A DNA stretch of 64,000 bases from Clostridiales bacterium (GTDB lineage: Bacteria > Bacillota > Clostridia > Saccharofermentanales > Saccharofermentanaceae), in assembly GCA_017428545.1 (NCBI GenBank), contig JAFRQR010000028.1:62001-126000 (forward strand). Reading direction: 5' to 3'. Shown here piece after piece: positions 19,867 to 27,684 of this stretch. The position numbers and the translations under genes were made by a program. Each line of letters begins with the position of its first letter. Position 1 is the stretch's first letter. Below the pieces are notes generated by a model. That model made no database searches. It saw only the letters and a program-made list of their open reading frames with translations, and was not told where the DNA came from.

Positions 19867-20478
19867 ATGAGAATGCTGAGGCGGTTAGGTGCTCTGGTTT
19901 TGGCATCGGTGATGATTTTTCCGTTGTCCGGCTGTAAGAAGCGAAAAGCGCATGCCGGGGCGAAGTCTTTAGAGGAGCTTGCCACAACGGTCCTTAAGGT
20001 TATTAACGAGGAAGAAGACTATTCGGCGATCGAAAACTGGATGGACTGGTACGGCTGGATCGTGTATTACATGATCGACAAGACGGGGATGGACTGCGAC
20101 TTTATGACCGTGCGGGACGCGGTCGCGGATCTCGATGAGGGAGCGGGTTATCTCAAAAAGCACCACAAGGATTTTGCAAAAGCCTGGGAAGATGCCACGG
20201 GAAAAGAACTTACCCAGAAATCGCTTAGTGAATATGCGGATATGAAGAGGGAGACCGACATGATCGTTAAGGAAGATCCGGAGTCCCTTCTTGAGGAGTT
20301 CCGGTGCTTCGCGCCTTACGATACGGAGTTTGACGAAGAGCGTGTCTTCGAAAGAGAAGAGTACAACATCGGACACTACAGCGTCCGTACCGGTGACGAC
20401 TTCTACCATCACCTCGAGATCAACTATTATATCGACGACGGCAATTACGTCTGCTACGGGATGAACTGGGTAGCGTAA
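19867..20478 (+). CDS. Lipoprotein of unknown function, paralogue B
   Basis: 203 residues with GGGGGATAGGGT before ATG 19867. The lipoprotein signal ends in PLSGC. It shares with the 15423 protein the GAKSLEELATTVLKVINEE opening, NWMDWYGWI, the acidic middle and the ending NYVCYGMNWVA. It differs in an inserted Lys/Glu-rich helix around residues 115-135. The two genes are 4 kb apart in the same direction, so they look like an old duplication. Function unknown; likely an extracytoplasmic lipid-anchored protein. Confidence 0.8.
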   Translation: MRMLRRLGALVLASVMIFPLSGCKKRKAHAGAKSLEELATTVLKVINEEEDYSAIENWMDWYGWIVYYMIDKTGMDCDFMTVRDAVADLDEGAGYLKKHHKDFAKAWEDATGKELTQKSLSEYADMKRETDMIVKEDPESLLEEFRCFAPYDTEFDEERVFEREEYNIGHYSVRTGDDFYHHLEINYYIDDGNYVCYGMNWVA

Positions 20479-20545
20479 GAGCGGGATATTGTTATACCTT
20501 GTATTGCGGATAAAGGGCGAAGACAACGTATACATAGCCACATAC

Positions 20546-20580
20546 AAAAGCGGCGGCCTAGCGGCCACCGCTTTCTTTTA
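20546..20580 (+). terminator. Terminator after lipoprotein B
   Basis: AAAGCGGCGGCC and GGCCACCGCTTT pair with one mismatch around a short loop, followed by CTTTTA. It closes the glycosyltransferase-lipoprotein unit. Confidence 0.7.
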
Positions 20581-20602
20581 TCGCGATTTTTGAATTAACC
20601 AA

Positions 20603-20652
20603 TTGATTAATTTGATATGACACGATATAATAAATTAACTAAAAAGTTAATT
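20603..20652 (+). promoter_or_regulatory. Promoter and two palindromic operators of the XRE-ImmA gene
   Basis: -35 TTGATT (20603-20608), 17 bp, -10 TATAAT (20626-20631). A perfect palindrome AATTAACT-AAAA-AGTTAATT (20633-20652) covers the start site, and a near-palindrome TTAACCAATTGATTAA overlaps the -35. The shared half-site AATTAAC suggests cooperative autorepression by the helix-turn-helix protein encoded downstream. Confidence 0.75.
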
Positions 20653-20721
20653 CGTTGGTGACGATTTGGAAATCAGATATGCAAATGACAGAGTTCTTTT
20701 CCAAAGGAGTTGTGGACTATC

Positions 20722-21822
20722 ATGGGGGCAAAGACAATTGGTTTATCTCGTGATCTGTTGATCCATCCGGGAGAGACGATCGCAGACATTCTCGAAGAGA
20801 GAAATATCACACAGAAAGAGTTGGCAAGAAGGGCAGGGGTTTCTGAACCGTTCTTGTGTGATGTTATACGCGGCCGTAAGGATATCTCGAAAGGACTGGC
20901 GAAGGGATTGGAATATGCGCTTGGTGTTAAGAGTTCTTTTTGGCTCAATCTTCAGGCAAACTATGATGCTGAATTGTTGATGCTGGATGAAGAAGATTCG
21001 ATCGAGGAAGAAGAAAGATCAGTCTATGTGAAAATGAAAGAAATCGTTGATTGCCTGAAGAAACAGTCCAAGATTGAGCAGTCCAAAACCGAGGGTGAAG
21101 CGATCATATCCTTGAGGAAGTATCTTCGTGTAAGCAGATTAACCGGATTGAAATCATTTGCGACAGATGGAGCCTTTCGTATCTCGGGAAAAATTGCAGT
21201 TGATCCTGATATTCTCGGAGCATGGATATGCATGTGTCAGGCAGATTCTTCTGAGCGTAAGCTGTCGAGGAAGTTCGACAAAGCGAAGATGGAGAAACTG
21301 ATACGTTCACTCAAACAGATAATGAAGAATCATGAAGATCCTCAACCGGAACTGGTCGATCTGTTTGCAGATTACGGAATTGATTTTAGTGTAGCACCGA
21401 ATTTCAAAGGTGCGCCCATCCAGGGGTACTTAGCTAAGAAGAACGATGAGAACTATCAGATAGTGCTCACTTTCAGAGGATCAAGTGCAGATATCTTCTG
21501 GTTTTCGCTCTTCCATGAATTGGGACATATTGCGAATGGTGATATGGGAAAGCAGAAAAGCTATATTGATGGTGAAAACGTCAGTGGTGAAAGAGAAAAT
21601 GCCGCTGATGAATTTGCCAGAAATGCTTTGATCGATCCTGTCGACTATGATCTGTTTATTCAGAAGAAAGATTTCGGGATTCGAGCGATCAAGGCATTCG
21701 CGGATTCACAGGATATACCTGATTATATCGTCATCGCCAGACTTCAACACGAGCAAAAGATCCCATCGACACGCTTTGCCAAATACAAGGTCACATACAA
21801 ATGGATGATAAGGGATGTATGA
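20722..21822 (+). CDS. XRE-family regulator fused to an ImmA/IrrE metallopeptidase domain
   Basis: 366 residues; ATG 20722 is preferred over TTG 20710 because of AAGGAG at 20704-20709. Residues ~8-85 are a HigA/VapI-type helix-turn-helix (HPGETIADILEERNITQKEL, then VSEPFLCDVIRGRKDIS). After a charged linker, residues ~200-330 are an ImmA/IrrE-type peptidase with the zinc motif HELGH (265-269) and a later Glu-rich ENAADEFARN segment. Such proteins switch on mobile elements or stress genes by cleaving a repressor. No partner toxin or prophage repressor is next to it. The palindromic promoter suggests autoregulation. Confidence 0.88.
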   Translation: MGAKTIGLSRDLLIHPGETIADILEERNITQKELARRAGVSEPFLCDVIRGRKDISKGLAKGLEYALGVKSSFWLNLQANYDAELLMLDEEDSIEEEERSVYVKMKEIVDCLKKQSKIEQSKTEGEAIISLRKYLRVSRLTGLKSFATDGAFRISGKIAVDPDILGAWICMCQADSSERKLSRKFDKAKMEKLIRSLKQIMKNHEDPQPELVDLFADYGIDFSVAPNFKGAPIQGYLAKKNDENYQIVLTFRGSSADIFWFSLFHELGHIANGDMGKQKSYIDGENVSGERENAADEFARNALIDPVDYDLFIQKKDFGIRAIKAFADSQDIPDYIVIARLQHEQKIPSTRFAKYKVTYKWMIRDV

Positions 21823-21879
21823 GTGGAATAGGTTAAAGAAGATTCTGATTCTTCTGAAAAACGAAACTAAAAGGAAGGA

Positions 21880-21912
21880 CCCTCGGGAGTAAGAATTCCG
21901 AGGGATTTTTCT
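21880..21912 (+). terminator. Terminator of the XRE-ImmA gene
   Basis: CCCTCGG and CCGAGGG pair around an 11-nt loop, followed by ATTTTTC. Confidence 0.85.
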
Positions 21913-22045
21913 TGTCCCCGACCATGAAAAGTTTAGACAAGTTATCGCCTATTTTCAGTGTTTTTCGGCATTTTTGTTTGCGACATTGAGACAGATTCGA
22001 GACACGAGCAAGAAGATTTATAACCAGGAATAAAGAGAACACGCT
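21913..22045. other. Non-coding spacer between two terminators
   Basis: AT-rich sequence with no ORF and no clear element. Together with the terminators on each side it marks the left edge of an AT-rich accessory block. Confidence 0.4.
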
Positions 22046-22079
22046 AAAGCGACTAGGTAGAATCAGCCTAGTCGCTTTT
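22046..22079 (+). terminator. Hairpin terminator, source transcript unclear
   Basis: AAAGCGACTAGG and CCTAGTCGCTTT form a perfect 12 bp stem followed by TC. No gene ends directly before it on the plus strand, so it may be what remains of a lost gene. It can also work on the minus strand because of the A run. Confidence 0.75.
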
Positions 22080-22246
22080 CTAATCTTCGCCCCTCATTTA
22101 CGACCAAATTCTTGTTGTATAATTATCGTAAATGGGGGGAACCCTTAGTATAGAAAAATAGACAGGAAAATGAACTATCAGGCTGCTGAGTTTTGTTGAG
22201 CGAGGCGCCATTTTGGAAGTATCGTTTAATAAAGGGAAGTGTTAAA

Positions 22247-23401
22247 TTGAAAAAGAAATTATCAGTTATAGCTGCAAGTGCGGTTGTTATATCGACACTT
22301 GCATCATGTATGAATGCTAATAAAATTGAATCTCAAACATTTGAATCATATCCAAGCAGTGAAACTATAGTAAGTGAAACATCTGAGACATCTGTTGACA
22401 CTACAAGTATATCTGAAAGTAGTGATTTAGAAACGTCTTACACAGTTGAAACAGCACCCCATAGTAATCCACTTTTGGATTATGCTATGAGTAACCCAAG
22501 TGAATATGCTTTAAATGCATATTTAATTATGTGTCCGACAGATTATAAAGTAGATTTATCTTATGGATTCGATAATCCATACACAGTTGCAAAATTTCAA
22601 GGTTATGTTTCTGATGTCACTGGAACTCAAGATAGTTCGCTAAGTTTATCCGATGTTTCATATTTTCAGTATACTAGCTACTTTGATGATTATTCATCTA
22701 CTACATTTGCTAAATCCCTATATACATGCGATGTTGAGGCTGTTAGAGCCGTTCTAGTATCCCAAGGCCTTAGATTTGGAATTGATGAGATACCTGCATC
22801 ATATATACAAGAAAGATTTCCTATGTTTTATTATGATGCTATGGCTTTTAATCGACCTAATAAAGCCGTTGCAGATTCAAATATAACGATTTTAGATCCA
22901 CGAACATTGACTAGCATTTGGGATCCTGAGAGTGATTTGGAAAGGGATTTCAAATTATTTAAGGCATGCTTGAATTATAACTTCGTTAGAAGTTGTTACA
23001 TGTATAATAACCCATACAATACAGCTCCTATTCAACAAGTGAGAGATGCAGCAACTGGAAAAAATATACTTATGCCAACTGAAGATCAAGTTCAAGAATT
23101 ACAACAAGATATTAACAGCATTCCAGGATGTGAAAGCATAGATATATATACAGTCGACGACCGTCAAAGTTTTTACGATTATTATAGGTACTATCCTGAA
23201 GAGTTACTAGATGCTCGTTGGGATGGTAATACAAAAGAAGGCTTCCAAGAATATTATGATGGACTTTCTTCATCAGAACAATTCGAAATCTACGCAGTAC
23301 AGCCTCCAACATTTGTATACACTTATTCTGCAGATACAGATAGTTATGTTGTGACAACTACAACCTATGACTATTATGATTCAACAGAAAAGGGAAAATG
23401 A
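22247..23401 (+). CDS. AT-rich lipoprotein with Ser/Thr-rich spacer, unknown function
   Basis: 384 residues. The TTG at 22247 is chosen: AAGGGAAG lies 7 nt upstream and the protein then begins as a lipoprotein (KKKLSVIAASAVVISTL, lipobox LASC). Residues ~28-75 are a Ser/Thr/Glu-rich spacer, typical of a cell-wall-crossing tether. The globular part is Tyr- and Asp-rich (YYRYYPEELLDARWDG) and ends YDYYDSTEKGK. I do not recognise a family. Base composition is much AT-richer than the core genes, and the gene lies beside decayed duplications, so recent transfer is likely. Confidence 0.75.
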   Translation: MKKKLSVIAASAVVISTLASCMNANKIESQTFESYPSSETIVSETSETSVDTTSISESSDLETSYTVETAPHSNPLLDYAMSNPSEYALNAYLIMCPTDYKVDLSYGFDNPYTVAKFQGYVSDVTGTQDSSLSLSDVSYFQYTSYFDDYSSTTFAKSLYTCDVEAVRAVLVSQGLRFGIDEIPASYIQERFPMFYYDAMAFNRPNKAVADSNITILDPRTLTSIWDPESDLERDFKLFKACLNYNFVRSCYMYNNPYNTAPIQQVRDAATGKNILMPTEDQVQELQQDINSIPGCESIDIYTVDDRQSFYDYYRYYPEELLDARWDGNTKEGFQEYYDGLSSSEQFEIYAVQPPTFVYTYSADTDSYVVTTTTYDYYDSTEKGK

Positions 23402-23467
23402 AAATCCAGATAATAGAATCCTGAATTAAACGAACCAAGAAACGAGCAAGATTATTTCCTAACCATT

Positions 23468-23497
23468 TTGAAAAAGAGAATGCAACTGTGATACTAT
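23468..23497 (+). promoter_or_regulatory. Relic promoter of the first permease module
   Basis: -35 TTGAAA (23468-23473), 18 bp, -10 TACTAT (23492-23497), just before the deleted gene copy. It can now drive the intact permease B gene at 23700. Confidence 0.45.
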
Positions 23498-23502
23498 GTA
23501 AT

Positions 23503-23699
23503 CATATAAAGATGGCAACTTTATCTATATTTTGGGAAGGCATACGGTGAAATATACACGATCGTTTTTTCGTATATACGCAGGATTTTGGCATCAATCT
23601 CCTGCTGGTTTGCGTTATGGGCATGCTCGATCTTGTGGCTCTGATGATCTGTTCTGTACGTGTCTTGATAGGTGAAGTCAGAAGAAAGGAACTGCGGCC
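23503..23699 (+). pseudogene. Permease A relic with an internal deletion
   Basis: The first ~120 bases match 25021-25145 almost exactly (leader, GTG start and first ~25 codons). After GTTATGGGC the sequence jumps to the last ~75 bases of the same gene (as at 26124-26198). About 970 bases of the middle are missing. The ATGA junction to permease B is kept, so this is a clean internal deletion of the A half of an A-B module. Confidence 0.85.
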
Positions 23700-24974
23700 A
23701 TGAAGAAACTGGTTTTGTATTTTCTGACATTTTATGACAATGCGATTCGTAATCTCATAATCTTGCTGGGGTGCTTCGTTTCCAGTGCATTGTTATTGGG
23801 GATCTTTTATACTGCTGATGAGTATATTACCGTATTCTCCTATGCTCGCAATGGTCATATCGAAGACTATGTTTTCATTAGCAATGACTTGTCGGTGGAC
23901 ACATTGACTTATAACAATACTTCTTCACCAGATTCGGACTATTCTTTAGAAAAAGCGCTGGAAAGTATAAGTAATGTTGAAGTATCCTATTTTGTCGCAA
24001 ATCTTCAGGTAATTGACATGAATCTGGCAGATGGGAATGGCAATATCAATTTGAATATCGCGTATCCTGGCACACCATCATTCAATGATATAAAGCAAAA
24101 GATAGCAGAAGGTCGTTTACCCGAAGCACGAAATGAGATCGTGCTGTGCCACGAAGCAAAAGCATACTACTCTCTTGAAGATACGATTGTTCTTGGCTAT
24201 CAAGATATACACGATGATTATTCTTATGATTTGCACCCGCTTACAGTAAAAGTGGTCGGGTTTATGCCACCAAATCCTATCACAAAAGATCAGACAATCG
24301 GAGTATACTCTGAGGCCAGTCTCAAAGACTTTTTCAAAAGAGAAGCTTTTGTTACAGGATTGAACAACGAATATAACAACGGATTTATCGAAGGTTTTAT
24401 TGGACAACCTTTCGATTATGCGGATGATGGGTTTCCCGTAGAACTTCGTTTCGATGGTAACATCAACACTTGCCGCGCAACTGACGGAAGAACGGCTGAA
24501 GAATTATGCGAGGATCTTTTGAAAAACTATCCTGGATTGTCCGAAAGTATCATAACAGGCGCTACTTTAAAAGATCATTATTGGCAGGAGAAACGTCCGA
24601 TAATCGTCAAACTGGTGATCGCTTTCATTCTTTCCGTGATGCTGTTTGCATGTTTTCTCATCGGCTCACTCTATCTGCAGGCAAGAGAGAAATCCTTGGA
24701 GATCAGCATTTTGTATGTGCATGGCATGACATGGGCCGGAGCTTCGTTTTTAGTTTGTGCATCCTACTTCCCGGGGATATTTCTCGGGATGATAAGCGGC
24801 ATAATCATTTTCTTTGCTGTTGCAGAACAGGGATTCGGTCTTTATTGTTATTTCCAATTCTCATATGTGGCATGGACCTGCCTCATATGTTTAGGTATTT
24901 CAATACTATGCACGATTCCTATCTATATTCGCATGGCTCGTCAATCTCCGATCGAAGTCATCCGAAAAGACTGA
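23700..24974 (+). CDS. FtsX-like ABC transporter permease, module gene B
   Basis: 424 residues, ATG 23700 coupled to the end of the relic A gene (ATGA overlap). One N-terminal membrane helix (LIILLGCFVSSALLLGIFY), a large extracytoplasmic domain (~residues 40-300), then three helices in the last 125 residues. It ends IEVIRKD, the typical end of FtsX/MacB-type permeases. Such subunits transmit ATPase motion to an outer domain to export peptides or lipids, or to signal. No ATPase gene is next to it. It would pair with the A-type protein, but both A copies in this window are damaged, so the transporter is probably not functional unless completed from elsewhere. Confidence 0.78.
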   Translation: MKKLVLYFLTFYDNAIRNLIILLGCFVSSALLLGIFYTADEYITVFSYARNGHIEDYVFISNDLSVDTLTYNNTSSPDSDYSLEKALESISNVEVSYFVANLQVIDMNLADGNGNINLNIAYPGTPSFNDIKQKIAEGRLPEARNEIVLCHEAKAYYSLEDTIVLGYQDIHDDYSYDLHPLTVKVVGFMPPNPITKDQTIGVYSEASLKDFFKREAFVTGLNNEYNNGFIEGFIGQPFDYADDGFPVELRFDGNINTCRATDGRTAEELCEDLLKNYPGLSESIITGATLKDHYWQEKRPIIVKLVIAFILSVMLFACFLIGSLYLQAREKSLEISILYVHGMTWAGASFLVCASYFPGIFLGMISGIIIFFAVAEQGFGLYCYFQFSYVAWTCLICLGISILCTIPIYIRMARQSPIEVIRKD

Positions 24975-24986
24975 ATCAAAAGCATC

Positions 24987-25016
24987 TTTACATAGTTTGA
25001 AAGTGTGCGATACAAT
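24987..25016 (+). promoter_or_regulatory. Promoter of the second permease module
   Basis: -35 TTTACA (24987-24992), 18 bp, -10 TACAAT (25011-25016), 50 bp before the GTG start at 25066. Confidence 0.55.
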
Positions 25017-25065
25017 AAACACATATAAAGATGGCAACTTTATCTATATTTTGGGAAGGCATACG

Positions 25066-26198
25066 GTGAAATATACTCGATCGTTTTTTTCGTATATACG
25101 CAGGAATTTTGGCATCAATCTCCTGCTGGTTTGTGTTATGGGCGTTATACTCTTCGCTTTTATCATTGTAGGTGGATATAAAGATATCCTTGGGAAACAG
25201 GATCTTTGGCATTACGATTCTGATGAATATGAGTATTTTACGTCCCAAGAACTCGATCTTACTTGTGATCAAATCGAGGAGTTTTATCAGGCTGTTTCAA
25301 ATACGGTAGGAAGGCTTGATCGTCTTGTTGTTCAAAGTGAGAACACGATAGGAATATTCAACTATTATGAAGAAGACCGTGCACCCATCACTTCCTTTTA
25401 TCCCTTTGATATGTCTTTTATTTCTGATACGCTAACTGATGTTTCTTTTGAAGATAACCATTTGTTTTTGCTTCCTTATGACGAACAGCACAGACTGACA
25501 GGTTACTTTTCACATGCTGCTGAATCCGGAATAATTACCATCGATCTACCAAGTCCGAATGAAATCACTATTTCTTTGGCATCGGATAAGGAATCAGCGG
25601 TCGATTTTCAGATTGTCGCTCTTCCGTTTGTAAAATATCTCCGAATACAGATTCTTTGTTGATCATCACTTCATGGGAGAATATGAAATCGACAGCATCG
25701 CCGATAACGAATGCTTCTTTTGTCGTTCCGGAGGCTCTCACAGAAGAAGAACTCGTTGAGGTGAATCGCTTATCGAAGTATTTGCTCGGTTCTGAGTTTA
25801 AACTTTATACCGAATCCCATGTGGATTCCGATGTGGGCGAGGGACTAATAATCTATGTTGGAGCGGGATTGGCAGTCTATGCCTTGTTACCGATTTTTTT
25901 CTACATATGTAGCATGAGAAAACAGGAGTTTCTGGTATTTGAATTATGCGGGGAGACTCCCTGGGGAATATTGTTTCACTGCCTGTACCATTTTGTTGTA
26001 TTACTCCTCTTTACTGATGCATTCGGTATTGGCTTGTCATTGTTCTTCAATACTATTTCGAGAAGATATGATTTGATGATTATTCTTCAGTCTCAACATA
26101 TAGCGACAAATGTAATCATTTTCGATCTCGTGGCTCTGATGATCTGTTTTGTGCGTGTCTTTATCAGTCAAGTCAGAAGAAAGGAACTAAGGCCATGA
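25066..26198 (+). pseudogene. FtsX-like permease, module gene A, frameshifted
   Basis: GTG 25066 follows GGGAAGG. The frame reads MKYTRSFFSYIRRNFGINLL with one membrane helix and an outer domain, then shifts near 25630 in a short A run. Frame 1 ends at TGA 25660-25662, while the other frame carries on as ITSWENMKSTASPITN and through three membrane helices to the TGA at 26196-26198. Joining the two frames gives a protein of about 377 residues, the same plan as gene B. A one-base loss in the A run (or a sequencing error) is the simplest explanation. The stop overlaps the next gene's ATG (ATGA). Confidence 0.75.
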
Positions 26199-26233
26199 AG
26201 AAACCGGTTCTATATTTTATGACGGTGTATGAT
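26195..26233 (+). pseudogene. Start of a second permease B copy, truncated
   Basis: ATGAAGAAACCGGTT and the following bases match the first ~13 codons of permease B at 23700 (MKKLVLYFLTFYD versus MKKPVLYFMTVYD). Similarity then stops, where a minus-strand gene takes over. This is the right-hand break of the A-B tandem array. Confidence 0.75.
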
Positions 26234-27247
26234 ATCTTCATCAAATTCGATCTGGTAATCATTTACTACTTCCATATATCCCACGATCGTTGCTCCGATT
26301 TCATCACAGATGTCCTCAATAACACTTTTTTCGACACCAACGTATGCGCTGACTAACAGTTGGTTGCGCACATATCTGATTCCTGTTTCCTCATCTGTAA
26401 CAATATCTTCAGGGGTAGAATCTTTAAAGTATGCCTCTCCGATAACGTCAAATTCATCAGGCTCGTGGATGTCATCGCCACCCGAAGGAGGAGGCGTGAT
26501 CTGAGAGAGATCTGCGTAGCTGCTGAGGGCGAAGTTTGTGAATTCTGCATCGGAGGATCTGAAGTCTACATTGAAGTTGAAGGAGACAGAGCCGCCGACG
26601 GGGATGTTCTGATTGTAGTCAGCGCTTTTTACGATGTAGTGTGTGCCTTCGTGAGAAACGATCTGACCGTCCCAGAGAGTAGAGATCTCGTTTTCACCGT
26701 CGAACTCGAGTACCCAGTCTTCGATCACGGCATCAGTATTGTTGGTGATGGTGATCCTTCCGGTGAAACCCTGAGTCCAGTCATTGGTGATCTCGAATAC
26801 GGCGGTGAAGTCTTCGCTGCTGTTAGCGGCAATACCTGTCAGCATCGTGTAAGAGGACGGGTATTGGTCGAATGCTTCTGCGCCGGAGAGACCGAATTCT
26901 ACGTAGCTTCCGGCTGCGATATCCTGATTCCAGCCGGCATTTTTGATGATGTATTTGCCATCGGCATTGCTCTCGATCACGGCGTTCCAGATGTTTGAAA
27001 TGCTGCCGGCATACTCCATTTCGAAGCGCCAGTCTTCGATCGGTTGTGCCGAGTGATTATCAATACGGATAGATGCGTTGTATCCTGAATTCCAGGATCC
27101 CTGGAGGGTAAAAGTGTACGTCAGGTCGCCGCTTTCGTAGACAGGTCCGTTTGTTTCGTCTGCCACTAAGGCGTGAGTATCAACGAGGCATACACACATA
27201 AGCAAGGCCAAAAGAATGGCCATAAACTTTATTCTATAGCTCTTCAT
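26210..27247 (-). pseudogene. Secreted protein with two CBM2-like modules, truncated at its C-terminus
   Basis: ATG at 27247 follows AAGGGAG; signal peptide (RIKFMAILLALLMCVCLVDTH). Two cellulose-binding-type modules follow (SWNSGYNASIRIDN... and DWTQGFTGRITITNN), each with paired Trp and an IEDW...W pattern as in CBM2. After a Pro/Gly linker, residues ~285-340 (TGIRYVRNQLLVSAYVG..., VVNDYQIEF) look like the inhibitor or pro-region that precedes subtilisin-type proteases. The reading frame then runs into the inverted start of the permease B relic and stops after a few foreign codons (IIHRHKI). The catalytic domain is missing, so this is probably the front half of a broken secreted protease gene. 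It may still yield a secreted binding protein. Confidence 0.7.
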
Positions 27248-27684
27248 ACGAATATACTCCCTTAAATAGTTTAGATGGCATAACGATATAAAGAACATGA
27301 AAACAGAAATGTCCTCATGCTGTATTCGATTTATATTTTAGGATCTTAGGAGTCGTCAAAGAGTATAGTTCTCCCCATGCTATACCTCCGTATTTTATAA
27401 ACTTGTTGATCATTTCGTTATGCCACTTCTAACATATCAAATCCGAGGGTAGAAAAAATACGAATATCTTGCGGGGAATAATAACAATCGTGCGGACAAG
27501 TGCTTTTCGGGAAGCGGGACGCGGGAAAATGCTCGGAATTATTTAATATTTCGGGGATTTTCGGGATTTTTGCAACAAGGTCATATTTTAAATCGTCTAT
27601 ATGTTATACTCCTTTTTACAGAAGTATGAGATTTCTACTGGGCCTTAGGAGAAGGGAACAGGAATTAGAAGAAAGAGGTATGAG
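27248..27684. other. 437 bp divergent intergenic region
   Basis: Carries one copy of the GTGCTTTT octamer (27500-27507), TTTCGGGG/TTTCGGG direct-repeat-like words near 27550, and an extended -10 (TG-T-TATACT) before the lipoprotein gene at 27685. No ORF with a ribosome site. Confidence 0.45.
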
